Shown: positions 1 to 5,214 of the stretch, one piece after another | How positions within the stretch are numbered: the stretch's first letter is position 1 | Layout of the letters: every line of letters starts with the position of its first letter | NCBI GenBank assembly: GCA_021778875.1 | Contig: JAJYBT010000126.1 | Span: forward strand, 1 to 6,967 | From: Acidobacteriota bacterium | Lineage (GTDB): Bacteria; Acidobacteriota; Terriglobia; Terriglobales; Acidobacteriaceae | Reading direction: 5' to 3' | Length of the DNA: 6,967 bases | Notes under the pieces: model-generated | Seen by the model: the letters and a program-made list of their open reading frames with translations, nothing else | Told to the model about the DNA's origin: nothing | Database searches by the model: none | Translations under genes and position numbers: made by a program

Positions 1-563
1 CCGAGGCGGCGGCGCGCTGCATCGAGCGCGTGCTGCGGCTGAGCCGGGGACGCGCGTTTTGCCTGTTCACCAGCTACAGCCAGATGCGCGACCTGTATGA
101 GCGGCTGCTGCCGGTGGTGGAGTACCCCATCCTGCTGCACGGCACGGCTCCGCGCAAGGCGCTGCTGGAGGAGTTTCGCTCCACGCCGAACGCGGTGCTG
201 TTTGGCACGTCGAGCTTTTGGCAGGGCGTGGATGTGCAGGGCGAGGCGCTGAGCTGCGTGATTATCGACCGGCTGCCGTTTGCGGTGCCGAACGATCCGG
301 TGGTGCAGGCGCGCATGCAGGCGATTGAAGAGGCGGGCGGCAAGCCGTTCTTTGACTACCAGGTGCCCGCGGCGGTGCTGACGCTGAAGCAGGGCTTCGG
401 GCGGCTGATCCGCTCACTGGAGGACCGCGGCGTGCTGGTGCTGCTGGACCCGCGCATCCGGCGGCAGCGGTACGGGCAGACGTTTCTGCAGAGCCTGCCG
501 CCGTATCGGGTGACGACGACGATTACGGATGTGGAGGCGTTCTTCGAGGCGGAGACGCGTTGA
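1..563 (+). CDS. dinG: DinG/XPD-family ATP-dependent DNA helicase, C-terminal part (5' end outside window)
   Basis: This is the C-terminal half of a superfamily 2 helicase of the DinG/YoaA/XPD group, cytoplasmic enzymes that unwind DNA with ATP and act in repair and in resolving unusual structures. The frame is open from base 3 and gives 186 residues before the TGA at 561-563. Seen directly: the GTSSFWQGVD block (fragment residues about 68-77), followed by IIDRLPFAVPNDP, and the arginine-finger motif QGFGRLIRS (about 130-138), then a DRGVLVLLDPR strand typical of this family. The Walker A and B motifs and the Fe-S cysteines would lie upstream of the window, so activity cannot be judged from this fragment. 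The GTG at 30 is only an internal valine codon and not the start. The family call is firm. The symbol is less so, because DinG and its paralogue YoaA cannot be separated from the C-terminus alone. Confidence 0.9.
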   Translation, partial: EAAARCIERVLRLSRGRAFCLFTSYSQMRDLYERLLPVVEYPILLHGTAPRKALLEEFRSTPNAVLFGTSSFWQGVDVQGEALSCVIIDRLPFAVPNDPVVQARMQAIEEAGGKPFFDYQVPAAVLTLKQGFGRLIRSLEDRGVLVLLDPRIRRQRYGQTFLQSLPPYRVTTTITDVEAFFEAETR

Positions 564-716
564 CCGCGAGGCGGAGACGGTGCAGGAATCGCTTCTTAAC
601 ATAGGCGCGGGCTTTTCTGTGTAACATGGGTTCGCCGCAGATATGTACCTCCAGGTCAGTTCCTAAAATCGCGATTCGCGGAAACGCGGCATTCTGCCAT
701 AAGGTGAGGAACAAGG

Positions 717-1433
717 ATGGTTGCACTTCGAAATCCATTGGTTGGTCGTCGTCGGCGGGGAGCGGTGAGTGTGGTGCGGATGGCGGTTTGTCTGCTCGCG
801 CTGCTGCCGCTGCAGGGCAGAGCGCAAGCCGCGCCGGGCCTTGCCGGAGATTACGCCGGCGTGCTGGGCCCGCTGCACCTGAAGCTGCACCTGGCGGTGA
901 GCGCGACGGGCGGCATAACGGGCACGCTCGACAGCCCCGACCAGGGCGCGATCGGGCTTCCGTGCGCGGACTTCCAGGTCTCAGGACACGCTTTGGCCTT
1001 CACGGTGCCGTCTGTGCACGGGGCGTGGAAGGGCGAGGTCTCTGCCGACCGGAAGACGCTGACCGGCGCGTGGGACCAGGGCAATCCGCTGCCGCTGGTC
1101 TTCAAGCGCTATACGTTTGTGCCCGCAGCCAAGCCTACGCGCGCCGATGGAGTGTGGCTGGGAGCCTTGCAGACGGGCAGCGCGGCACTGCGGCTGCAAC
1201 TGCATGTAAAGAGCAACAGCGAGGGCCGGGAGTTCTGCTCGCTCGATAGCCTGGACCAGCACGCCATGGGGCTGGAATGCGCCAATGCGGTGCTCCAGGG
1301 CGACGCCTTCTCGTTTGATGTGCCGTCCGTGGGCGGGCATTACGCGGGGAAACTCTCAGCGGATGGAAGTTCGCTGACCGGCGAGTGGAGCCAGCATGGC
1401 AACTCGCTGCCGCTGACGCTGACGCGGAGGTGA
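717..1433 (+). CDS. Secreted protein with two tandem beta-rich domains (hydrolase-associated type), function unknown
   Basis: The 238-residue product starts at ATG 717 with a good ribosome site (AAGGTGAGG at 701-709, 7 bases before the start). An N-terminal RRRR stretch, a hydrophobic core at about residues 22-33 and a likely signal peptidase site after AQA (residues 36-38) predict export. The mature part is two copies of one domain, about 41-131 and 143-238. Each follows the pattern G-x-Y/W-x-G-x-L, an LKLHL/LRLQLHV strand, L-D-S-x-D-Q-x-A-x-G-L-x-C, VPSV-x-G, G-x-x-SAD, L-T-G-x-W-x-Q, LPL. From memory, single copies of this kind of domain sit in front of alpha/beta-hydrolase (serine peptidase-like) domains in Acidobacteriota and Bacteroidota. 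Here no hydrolase follows, so a catalytic role is unlikely. Each copy keeps a cysteine at the same place (83 and 188); a third is at 174. A binding or structural role in the periplasm or outside the cell is a guess. Confidence 0.8.
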   Translation: MVALRNPLVGRRRRGAVSVVRMAVCLLALLPLQGRAQAAPGLAGDYAGVLGPLHLKLHLAVSATGGITGTLDSPDQGAIGLPCADFQVSGHALAFTVPSVHGAWKGEVSADRKTLTGAWDQGNPLPLVFKRYTFVPAAKPTRADGVWLGALQTGSAALRLQLHVKSNSEGREFCSLDSLDQHAMGLECANAVLQGDAFSFDVPSVGGHYAGKLSADGSSLTGEWSQHGNSLPLTLTRR

Positions 1434-1488
1434 GTGGGGGCGTGGGAGGGCTGGTCTTCGCGCTCTTGTTGCGCGGGAAAGATGGTGT

Positions 1489-1520
1489 GATCCCAGGTCT
1501 CAAAAACGAGACCTGGGGCA
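1489..1520 (-). repeat. Palindromic repeat, copy 1 (inverted relative to copy 2)
   Basis: A 10-base perfect hairpin, CCCAGGTCTC (1492-1501) and GAGACCTGGG (1508-1517), with a 6-base loop. Its reverse complement matches 2877-2908 at 30 of 32 positions; both mismatches are in the loop. It lies between the convergent genes ending at 1433 and 1539. There is no T-run after the stem on either strand, so it is not a classic intrinsic terminator, although it may slow transcription. A weaker GC hairpin (CGCGC 1459-1463, GCGCG 1471-1475) lies just upstream, also without a T-run. Confidence 0.85.
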
Positions 1521-1538
1521 GCTGGTCCGCTTGAGACT

Positions 1539-1991
1539 TCAACGCCTGAGATATCGTTTCAGGGATGAAATGAAGACCATAGCCAAAGCGACACAGAGCA
1601 CGGTATAGAACACCTGCGCTACAACGAACAATTCGACAAGTTTGAGATGGAAATATGCTGCTACTGATGGAAGGTTCGCTTCCCATGGTCGTGTGATGGG
1701 GGAGAACTGAGCGTTGAGGTTGTAAAGCGCCTCAATGCCCGTTCTCAAGACGCCGTAGAAAGAGTAGATCAGGATGGTGAGTACAGCGTCCCTCTTCAGC
1801 GCGGCGACTCCTGTGGCGAGAAACAGGAACACTCCGATAATTAATGCATCATCCCATGTAAAAATACCCATCCACCAGAACCAGGGGCAGAACCCTGATG
1901 CGTTCCCAATTGACACGTTTATGACGCCCAAAATAGCAGCAATTCCGGAAATCACTAACATTGCCATCCAGGTGATTTGCAGTTTTCTCAT
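1539..1991 (-). CDS. Small polytopic membrane protein, unknown function
   Basis: A 150-residue inner-membrane protein that I do not recognise. Hydrophobic segments lie at about residues 8-27, 48-66, 70-85 and 117-142, giving about four helices. The first loop is aromatic-rich (GFCPWFWWMGIFTWDD, 33-48), and the C-terminus is basic (KRYLRR). The ATG at 1989-1991 overlaps the stop of the upstream gene in an ATGA arrangement, so translation is almost certainly coupled and the two products probably act together. Codon use is less GC-biased than in the flanking genes, as for its partner. The stop lies about 20 bases from palindromic repeat copy 1. No enzymatic motif or recognised channel or transporter signature was seen. 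Confidence 0.72.
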   Translation of the reverse strand: MRKLQITWMAMLVISGIAAILGVINVSIGNASGFCPWFWWMGIFTWDDALIIGVFLFLATGVAALKRDAVLTILIYSFYGVLRTGIEALYNLNAQFSPITRPWEANLPSVAAYFHLKLVELFVVAQVFYTVLCVALAMVFISSLKRYLRR

Positions 1992-2812
1992 TCCGTCTCG
2001 CCTTCGGTTTCGTGCGAATCGGTTGCGCTTGACCGAGTTTGCCGACTCCTCTTGTGATGCTTGGCATGTTCTAAATCGTACTTGGCGATTTCAAAGGAGC
2101 GCATTTGGGAATACAGCTTGAATCGCCAATAAAAGGCAAGGCCGCCCTCCAACACAAGGATTGAAAGGATAAAGATGAGATAAGCGACTGTGTTGAAGAT
2201 TATCCGTCCGGATGTCATCGCTAGGATTGAAAAGATAAGCCCCGACACCCCCAAGATAAAGCTGGTCCATACTCTTGGCAGATTCGCTTGTTCGACGTAG
2301 TAAGAGTTGAGAATGTCCAAAGCTCCGCCATATATCTCCCGCTTCTGCTTAGGCTCGTCTTGCAGGTTCTTGCGGCTGCCTTTGATCGCCGTATTCATTT
2401 CTCGAATCACCCGCGTCCAACCAAGCACGCTCAACAACATATAGGCCGAGTAGCTCATCCCGAACCATAACGGATTTCGGGCCGTGTACAAGAGAATCGT
2501 GAGAGCTGCTGCAATAGCCATTCCAATGAATGTCTCGTCAGGAATTCGGTATTGGAGCGGGTCCAAGAAGTCGCACATGATCTCGAATTCCTTGTTGGCC
2601 ACAAAAATCCATCCGGCGGTGAGAAGGGTCGCCGCCGTTAATAGAGCCAAGTAGAGTTCGTTATTCAGTTCTCGCGGAAGAGCCGTGACTCTGAGAAGCT
2701 CGGTTCGGAACAGGCCGATTCCTACCACGCCCAAGATTAATTTTGTGCCCCATTCAATAACATGACGAATGTGAATAGCACGTCTCTCTGTAATAGCCGT
2801 CGAATAGACCAT
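1988..2812 (-). CDS. Polytopic membrane protein, unknown function
   Basis: A 274-residue membrane protein of unrecognised family and first gene of the two-gene unit. Hydrophobic stretches lie at about residues 24-35 (short), 54-72, 95-109, 115-131, 182-199 and 203-228. Between the fourth and fifth is a polar stretch of about 50 residues (132-181), and the tail from about 230 is strongly charged and His/Lys/Arg/Glu-rich, so both are probably cytoplasmic. I chose the ATG at 2810-2812 because GGAG (2820-2823, minus strand) lies 7 bases upstream. The frame stays open to 3094, but that extension would be translated from repeat copies 2 and 3 and looks non-coding. The sequence is lower in GC than the neighbours, which suggests acquisition. 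No catalytic motif was seen; the partner is the coupled gene downstream. Confidence 0.75.
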   Translation of the reverse strand: MVYSTAITERRAIHIRHVIEWGTKLILGVVGIGLFRTELLRVTALPRELNNELYLALLTAATLLTAGWIFVANKEFEIMCDFLDPLQYRIPDETFIGMAIAAALTILLYTARNPLWFGMSYSAYMLLSVLGWTRVIREMNTAIKGSRKNLQDEPKQKREIYGGALDILNSYYVEQANLPRVWTSFILGVSGLIFSILAMTSGRIIFNTVAYLIFILSILVLEGGLAFYWRFKLYSQMRSFEIAKYDLEHAKHHKRSRQTRSSATDSHETEGETE

Positions 2813-2876
2813 AACATTACTCCGCTCTGGATAGTTGGCGGGTGGCCGAGGTCTGCCACCACTACAAAACAATGGG

Positions 2877-2908
2877 TGCCCCAGGTCTCGACTTTGAGAC
2901 CTGGGATC
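2877..2908 (+). repeat. Palindromic repeat, copy 2 (reference orientation)
   Basis: Arms CCCAGGTCTC (2880-2889) and GAGACCTGGG (2896-2905) with a 6-base loop. It is preceded by GGGTGC at 2874-2879, so the longer unit begins GGGTGCCCC. It matches the reverse complement of 1489-1520 at 30 of 32 bases. It lies about 65 bases upstream of the membrane-pair start codon on the minus strand, so it could form a hairpin in the leader RNA or mark the right end of an inserted segment. Confidence 0.85.
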
Positions 2909-3030
2909 GTGTCTCAAATATGCCTGCAAGCATAGAAGAAAAGGGGAGAAAGCGGAAGATTCCGGGGAAGGTTTGATTAGTCCTCGCTCGTGGAGGACTT
3001 TCGAACTTATGTGCTGAGCGGAGTTTGTGC

Positions 3031-3068
3031 TATCCGAGGTCTCAAAGGCGAGACCTTGATGGGCACCC
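3031..3068 (-). repeat. Palindromic repeat, copy 3 (diverged, inverted relative to copy 2)
   Basis: Arms AGGTCTC (3037-3043) and GAGACCT (3050-3056) with a 6-base loop. Read on the minus strand it runs GGGTGCCC, a 4-base ATCA where copy 2 has a single C, AGGTCTCG, a loop, TTTGAGACCT, C, GGAT. It therefore shares the 8-base lead-in, the stem core and the tail with copy 2 but has an internal length change and one substitution in the outer stem. The shared lead-in outside the hairpin shows common descent rather than chance palindromes. It lies about 77 bases upstream of pncA. Confidence 0.75.
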
Positions 3069-3144
3069 ACGGGTGTGGCGGTGCGTGTGCGCACCCGAGA
3101 CCGGGGTCACCCGGCATAGGCTACAAATGGTATGAGGTGGCAAG

Positions 3145-3798
3145 GTGGCCCGGATGCAGGTGACTCCCCAGGACGTGCTGATTGTGGTGGACGTGCAGAA
3201 TGATTTTTGCCCGGGCGGGGCGCTGGCGGTGGCGGAGGGCGACGCGGTGATTCCGGCGATACATCGCATTGCGCCGCTGTTTCACCACGTCATCCTGACG
3301 CAGGACTGGCATCCGGCGGGGCACTCGTCGTTTGCGTCGAGCCACGCGGGCAGGCGGCCGTTTGAGCAGATGGAGCTGAGCTATGGGGTGCAAACGCTGT
3401 GGCCGGATCACTGCGTGCAGGGCAGCCGGGGAGCGGAGTTTCACGCGGCGCTGCATCTGCCGCAGGCGGAACTGGTGCTGCGCAAGGGCTTTCGCCCGCA
3501 GGTGGACTCGTACTCCACCTTTTTTGAGAATGATCGCAGGACGCCGACGGGGCTGGACGGGTATCTGCGCGAGCGGGAGCTGAAGCGGGTGTTTCTGGCC
3601 GGGCTGGCGTATGACTACTGCGTGGCCTACTCTGCGCTGGATGCGCGGCGGCTGGGGCTGCCGGCGGTGGTGATTCCGGACTGCTGCCGCGCGATTGACC
3701 TGGAGGGCTCAGTGGCCACGGCGGAGCGGGACTTTGCGTGGGCGGGCGTGGAGCAGGTGCAGAGCGGCGACCTTTGCCGCGCGGACGCGACGCCGTAG
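3145..3798 (+). CDS. pncA: Nicotinamidase (pyrazinamidase family)
   Basis: Hydrolyses nicotinamide to nicotinate and ammonia in the cytoplasm, feeding NAD salvage. The 217-residue product is the usual length for PncA and aligns end to end with the isochorismatase-like hydrolase fold. Visible catalytic triad: Asp16 in VVDVQNDF, Lys114 in VLRKGF, and Cys159 in AYDYCV. Metal-binding residues: Asp54 and His56 in TQDWHP, and His89 in WPDHCVQG. The SSFASSH and VDSYSTFF blocks are also typical. Two starts are possible: GTG 3145 (GAGGTGG at 3134-3140) or ATG 3154 (AAGG at 3142-3145). Both are reasonable and differ by only three residues. The next gene starts 21 bases after the TAG, which suggests co-transcription. 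No active-site residue is missing, so the enzyme should be functional. Confidence 0.95.
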   Translation: MARMQVTPQDVLIVVDVQNDFCPGGALAVAEGDAVIPAIHRIAPLFHHVILTQDWHPAGHSSFASSHAGRRPFEQMELSYGVQTLWPDHCVQGSRGAEFHAALHLPQAELVLRKGFRPQVDSYSTFFENDRRTPTGLDGYLRERELKRVFLAGLAYDYCVAYSALDARRLGLPAVVIPDCCRAIDLEGSVATAERDFAWAGVEQVQSGDLCRADATP

Positions 3799-3819
3799 AA
3801 TCGCAGCAGGGCGGAAGGC

Positions 3820-4083
3820 ATGTCACGCAACTTCTACATTCTGGCGGCGACGCTGGTGTTTTTTGCGCTGGTGTCGGGCGCGATGACGCTGGTGCCGTCG
3901 AGCTTTCAGCCGGGGCTGCCGGCGAACGCGTCGCTATGGCGCACGGTGGCGCTGATTCTGCTGCTGGTGGGGCTGACGTCTGCGCTGGTGGGCGTGCTGA
4001 GCAACCTGTTTGAGCAGGTGGACCGGCGCAACGAAGAGGCGCGGATGGCGGCGCGGCGCAGACGTCGCAGCGACAGGCCGTAA
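3820..4083 (+). CDS. Small two-helix membrane protein, unknown function
   Basis: An 87-residue protein with two hydrophobic helices, about residues 5-24 and 41-62, joined by a short polar loop (PSSFQPGLPANAS). The C-terminal tail is highly charged (EQVDRRNEEARMAARRRRRSDRP) and, by the positive-inside rule, probably cytoplasmic with both ends inside. It starts 21 bases after pncA stops; an AGGGCGGAAGG purine run at 3808-3818 lies directly before the ATG. It is followed after 45 bases by queD, so the three genes probably form one transcript. Its GC-rich codon use matches its neighbours, which argues for a resident gene. I know of no function, and the context (NAD salvage, deazapurine synthesis) does not define one. 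Confidence 0.75.
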   Translation: MSRNFYILAATLVFFALVSGAMTLVPSSFQPGLPANASLWRTVALILLLVGLTSALVGVLSNLFEQVDRRNEEARMAARRRRRSDRP

Positions 4084-4128
4084 AATGGAGGAGAGGGATC
4101 TCTTCCCCCAGGAAACGAGCAGAACGCG

Positions 4129-4506
4129 ATGTATGAAGTCACCGTGGAGGCCGGTTTCTCCTCCGGACACTACCTCCGCAACTACCACGGCAAGTGCGAG
4201 AATCCGCATGGGCACAACTACAAGGTTCGCGTAACGCTGTGCGGCCGCGAGCTGGACGCGACGGGCCTGCTGCTGGACTTCAAGCTGCTGAAGCAGGTGC
4301 TGCGGCCGGTGATTGACCGCATTGACCACCAGATGCTGAACGATCTGGAGCCGTTTACCGTGTTGAACCCCTCAGCCGAAAACCTTGCCCGGTACTTCTA
4401 CGACCAGACGAACGAGCAGCTGCACGGCATGACGCAGGGGCGCGTGCGCGTGAAGGATTGCACGATCTGGGAGACGGATACGACGACCGCGACGTATTAC
4501 GAGTGA
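4129..4506 (+). CDS. queD: 6-carboxy-5,6,7,8-tetrahydropterin synthase (QueD/PTPS family)
   Basis: Converts 7,8-dihydroneopterin triphosphate to 6-carboxytetrahydropterin, the second step towards preQ0 and queuosine in tRNA; cytoplasmic and zinc-dependent. The 125-residue protein has the normal QueD length and all key residues: zinc ligands His14 (SSGH), His27 and His29 (NPHGHNY), the catalytic Cys23 in GKCENPHGH, His67 in DHQMLND, and Glu115 in the IWET motif. The ribosome site is weak: GGA at 4111-4113 is too far from the ATG, and a stronger GGAGGAGAGGG run (4087-4097) lies more than 30 bases upstream next to a small imperfect hairpin. Expression may therefore depend on read-through from the upstream gene. 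queC, queE and queF are not in the window. The related human-type PTPS activity is a less likely alternative. Confidence 0.94.
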   Translation: MYEVTVEAGFSSGHYLRNYHGKCENPHGHNYKVRVTLCGRELDATGLLLDFKLLKQVLRPVIDRIDHQMLNDLEPFTVLNPSAENLARYFYDQTNEQLHGMTQGRVRVKDCTIWETDTTTATYYE

Positions 4507-4507
4507 G

Positions 4508-5176
4508 CTAGCGCATCTGGCTGGACTTGGACTCGAGGTACTTGTTGAAGGGGATCTCGAAGTAGAACAGCTCCTGGCCGTCGGCGTCGCGCAGCAGGTG
4601 CAGGTGCAGCTTGGCATCGTGGAGCGGATTGCGTAGCTGGGAGACGTCGTAGAAGAGGAAGCCCGCCTGCGTGGTGTGCGGCTCCACGACGAGCGCCTGG
4701 TACTCAAAGGTATTGAAGTCGGCCTCGATCTCTTTATTGCTGGCCTTGGGCTTGAGGTGAATGGGCGGCAGGGGCGTGGGCATGGGAAGCTTGCCGCCCA
4801 TGCGCTCCTTGCGGGTCATCAGGCGTTCCACGTCCTCGGGCTCGGCGGCCTGGATGCGGTCGCCCGCGGCGGTCTGGAAGAGGATGCGGGCATCGCGCAG
4901 GGAGATGGAGCGGTCACCCATGTTGGTGACGATGAGGCGGATGGGCATGACGCCGTGGGCCAGGTAGTCGACGCGGAAGATGGATTCCTTCTCCTTGGTG
5001 TCATACGGCTCGGCGGCGATGGCCACCTTCTCGTTTTCGTGCACCTCGACGGCGGCGAAGGACGTTGCGGGTTGCACGGGCGGCGGGGTGTGATCGCGAG
5101 CGACGGCCGGCAGCGCCAGCCACAGTGCCAATAGCGGAAGCCCTCGGACAACTCTCATCGTGCTCGACTGTATCAT
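4508..5176 (-). CDS. Exported protein of unknown function
   Basis: A 222-residue product with an N-terminal signal peptide: a basic start (MRVVRG), a hydrophobic core at about residues 13-22, and a probable cleavage site after AVA (24-26). Translation may begin at ATG 5176 or, more likely, at Met7 (ATG 5158), which puts the arginines directly at the start and has a weak GAG nearby. The mature part looks rich in beta strands (IRLIVTNMGDRSISLRDARILF, QALVVEPHTTQAGFLFYDV, FYFEIPFNKYL), with a proline-rich middle (LPMPTPLPPIHLKP, 130-143). It resembles hypothetical secreted proteins common in Acidobacteriota, but I cannot name a family. No cysteine lipobox or catalytic motif is visible. The TAG stop (4508-4510) lies one base from the queD stop on the other strand, and the start is only 38 bases from the divergent waaA. 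Confidence 0.8.
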   Translation of the reverse strand: MIQSSTMRVVRGLPLLALWLALPAVARDHTPPPVQPATSFAAVEVHENEKVAIAAEPYDTKEKESIFRVDYLAHGVMPIRLIVTNMGDRSISLRDARILFQTAAGDRIQAAEPEDVERLMTRKERMGGKLPMPTPLPPIHLKPKASNKEIEADFNTFEYQALVVEPHTTQAGFLFYDVSQLRNPLHDAKLHLHLLRDADGQELFYFEIPFNKYLESKSSQMR

Positions 5177-5214
5177 TTGAGGGTTAGACCGGGGGAAGGC
5201 TTTTTCCGTATCGC

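Larger units (their letters stand above)
1489..2908. mobile_element. Candidate non-autonomous element: lower-GC island bounded by 32-bp inverted repeats
   Basis: The two repeat copies at 1489-1520 and 2877-2908 are inverted relative to each other and enclose about 1.36 kb holding only the two minus-strand membrane genes. The four bases just outside each end are the same, GTGT (1485-1488 and 2909-2912), as a short target duplication would be. The enclosed DNA is clearly lower in GC than its neighbours: hand counts give 25/60 G+C at 2161-2220 and 33/60 at 2581-2640, against 48/60 at 6001-6060. No transposase or integrase is encoded, so any movement would need help from elsewhere. The alternative is that these are dispersed intergenic palindromes that happen to flank an acquired gene pair. 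The third copy at 3031-3068 favours a dispersed family. Confidence 0.35.
2813..3144. other. 332-base non-coding region rich in palindromes
   Basis: This divergent intergenic region lies between the minus-strand membrane pair and pncA, and must contain promoters for both. It holds several inverted repeats: GGTGGC/GCCACC (2841-2846 and 2855-2860, 8-base loop), palindromic repeat copy 2 (2877-2908), AGTCCTC/GAGGACT (2979-2985 and 2993-2999, 7-base loop), repeat copy 3 (3031-3068), and CACCC/GGGTG (3064-3068 and 3071-3075). Copy 2 and the GGTGGC hairpin fall in what would be the 5' leader or promoter region of the membrane pair. I could not pick out a convincing -35/-10 pair for either direction. 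A ribosome site for pncA (GAGGTGG, 3134-3140) sits at the right edge. Confidence 0.6.

Noticed and set aside
677..688. CGCG-GAAA-CGCG mini-hairpin upstream of the secreted protein
   Set aside because: A four-base stem of GC letters is expected by chance in DNA of this composition.
626..1249. 207-residue plus-strand open frame overlapping the secreted protein
   Set aside because: Gly/Ala/Arg-rich composition with no motif; the overlapping frame 717-1433 has a ribosome site, a signal peptide and an internal domain repeat.
1489..1520. Intrinsic terminator for the convergent genes
   Set aside because: The stem is strong, but no T-run follows on either strand and the same sequence recurs upstream of genes, so it is better described as a repeat.
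1489..3068. CRISPR array
   Set aside because: Only three repeats, at irregular spacing (about 1.36 kb and 120 bp), in mixed orientation and with no cas genes.
2813..3094. 94-residue N-terminal extension of the 274-residue membrane protein (open frame to 3094 on the minus strand)
   Set aside because: The extension would be translated through palindromic repeat copies 2 and 3 and has no coding character, whereas ATG 2812 has a well-placed GGAG ribosome site.
3774..4234. Overlapping open frames around the small membrane protein and queD (for example 4010-4234 plus, 3934-4329 minus)
   Set aside because: Out-of-frame shadows with no motifs, while the queD frame has complete zinc and catalytic residues.
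5165..5180. TATCAT (5171-5176) as a -10 element for waaA
   Set aside because: No acceptable -35 at 16-18 bases upstream; it also overlaps the ATG of the divergent gene, so it is too weak to annotate.
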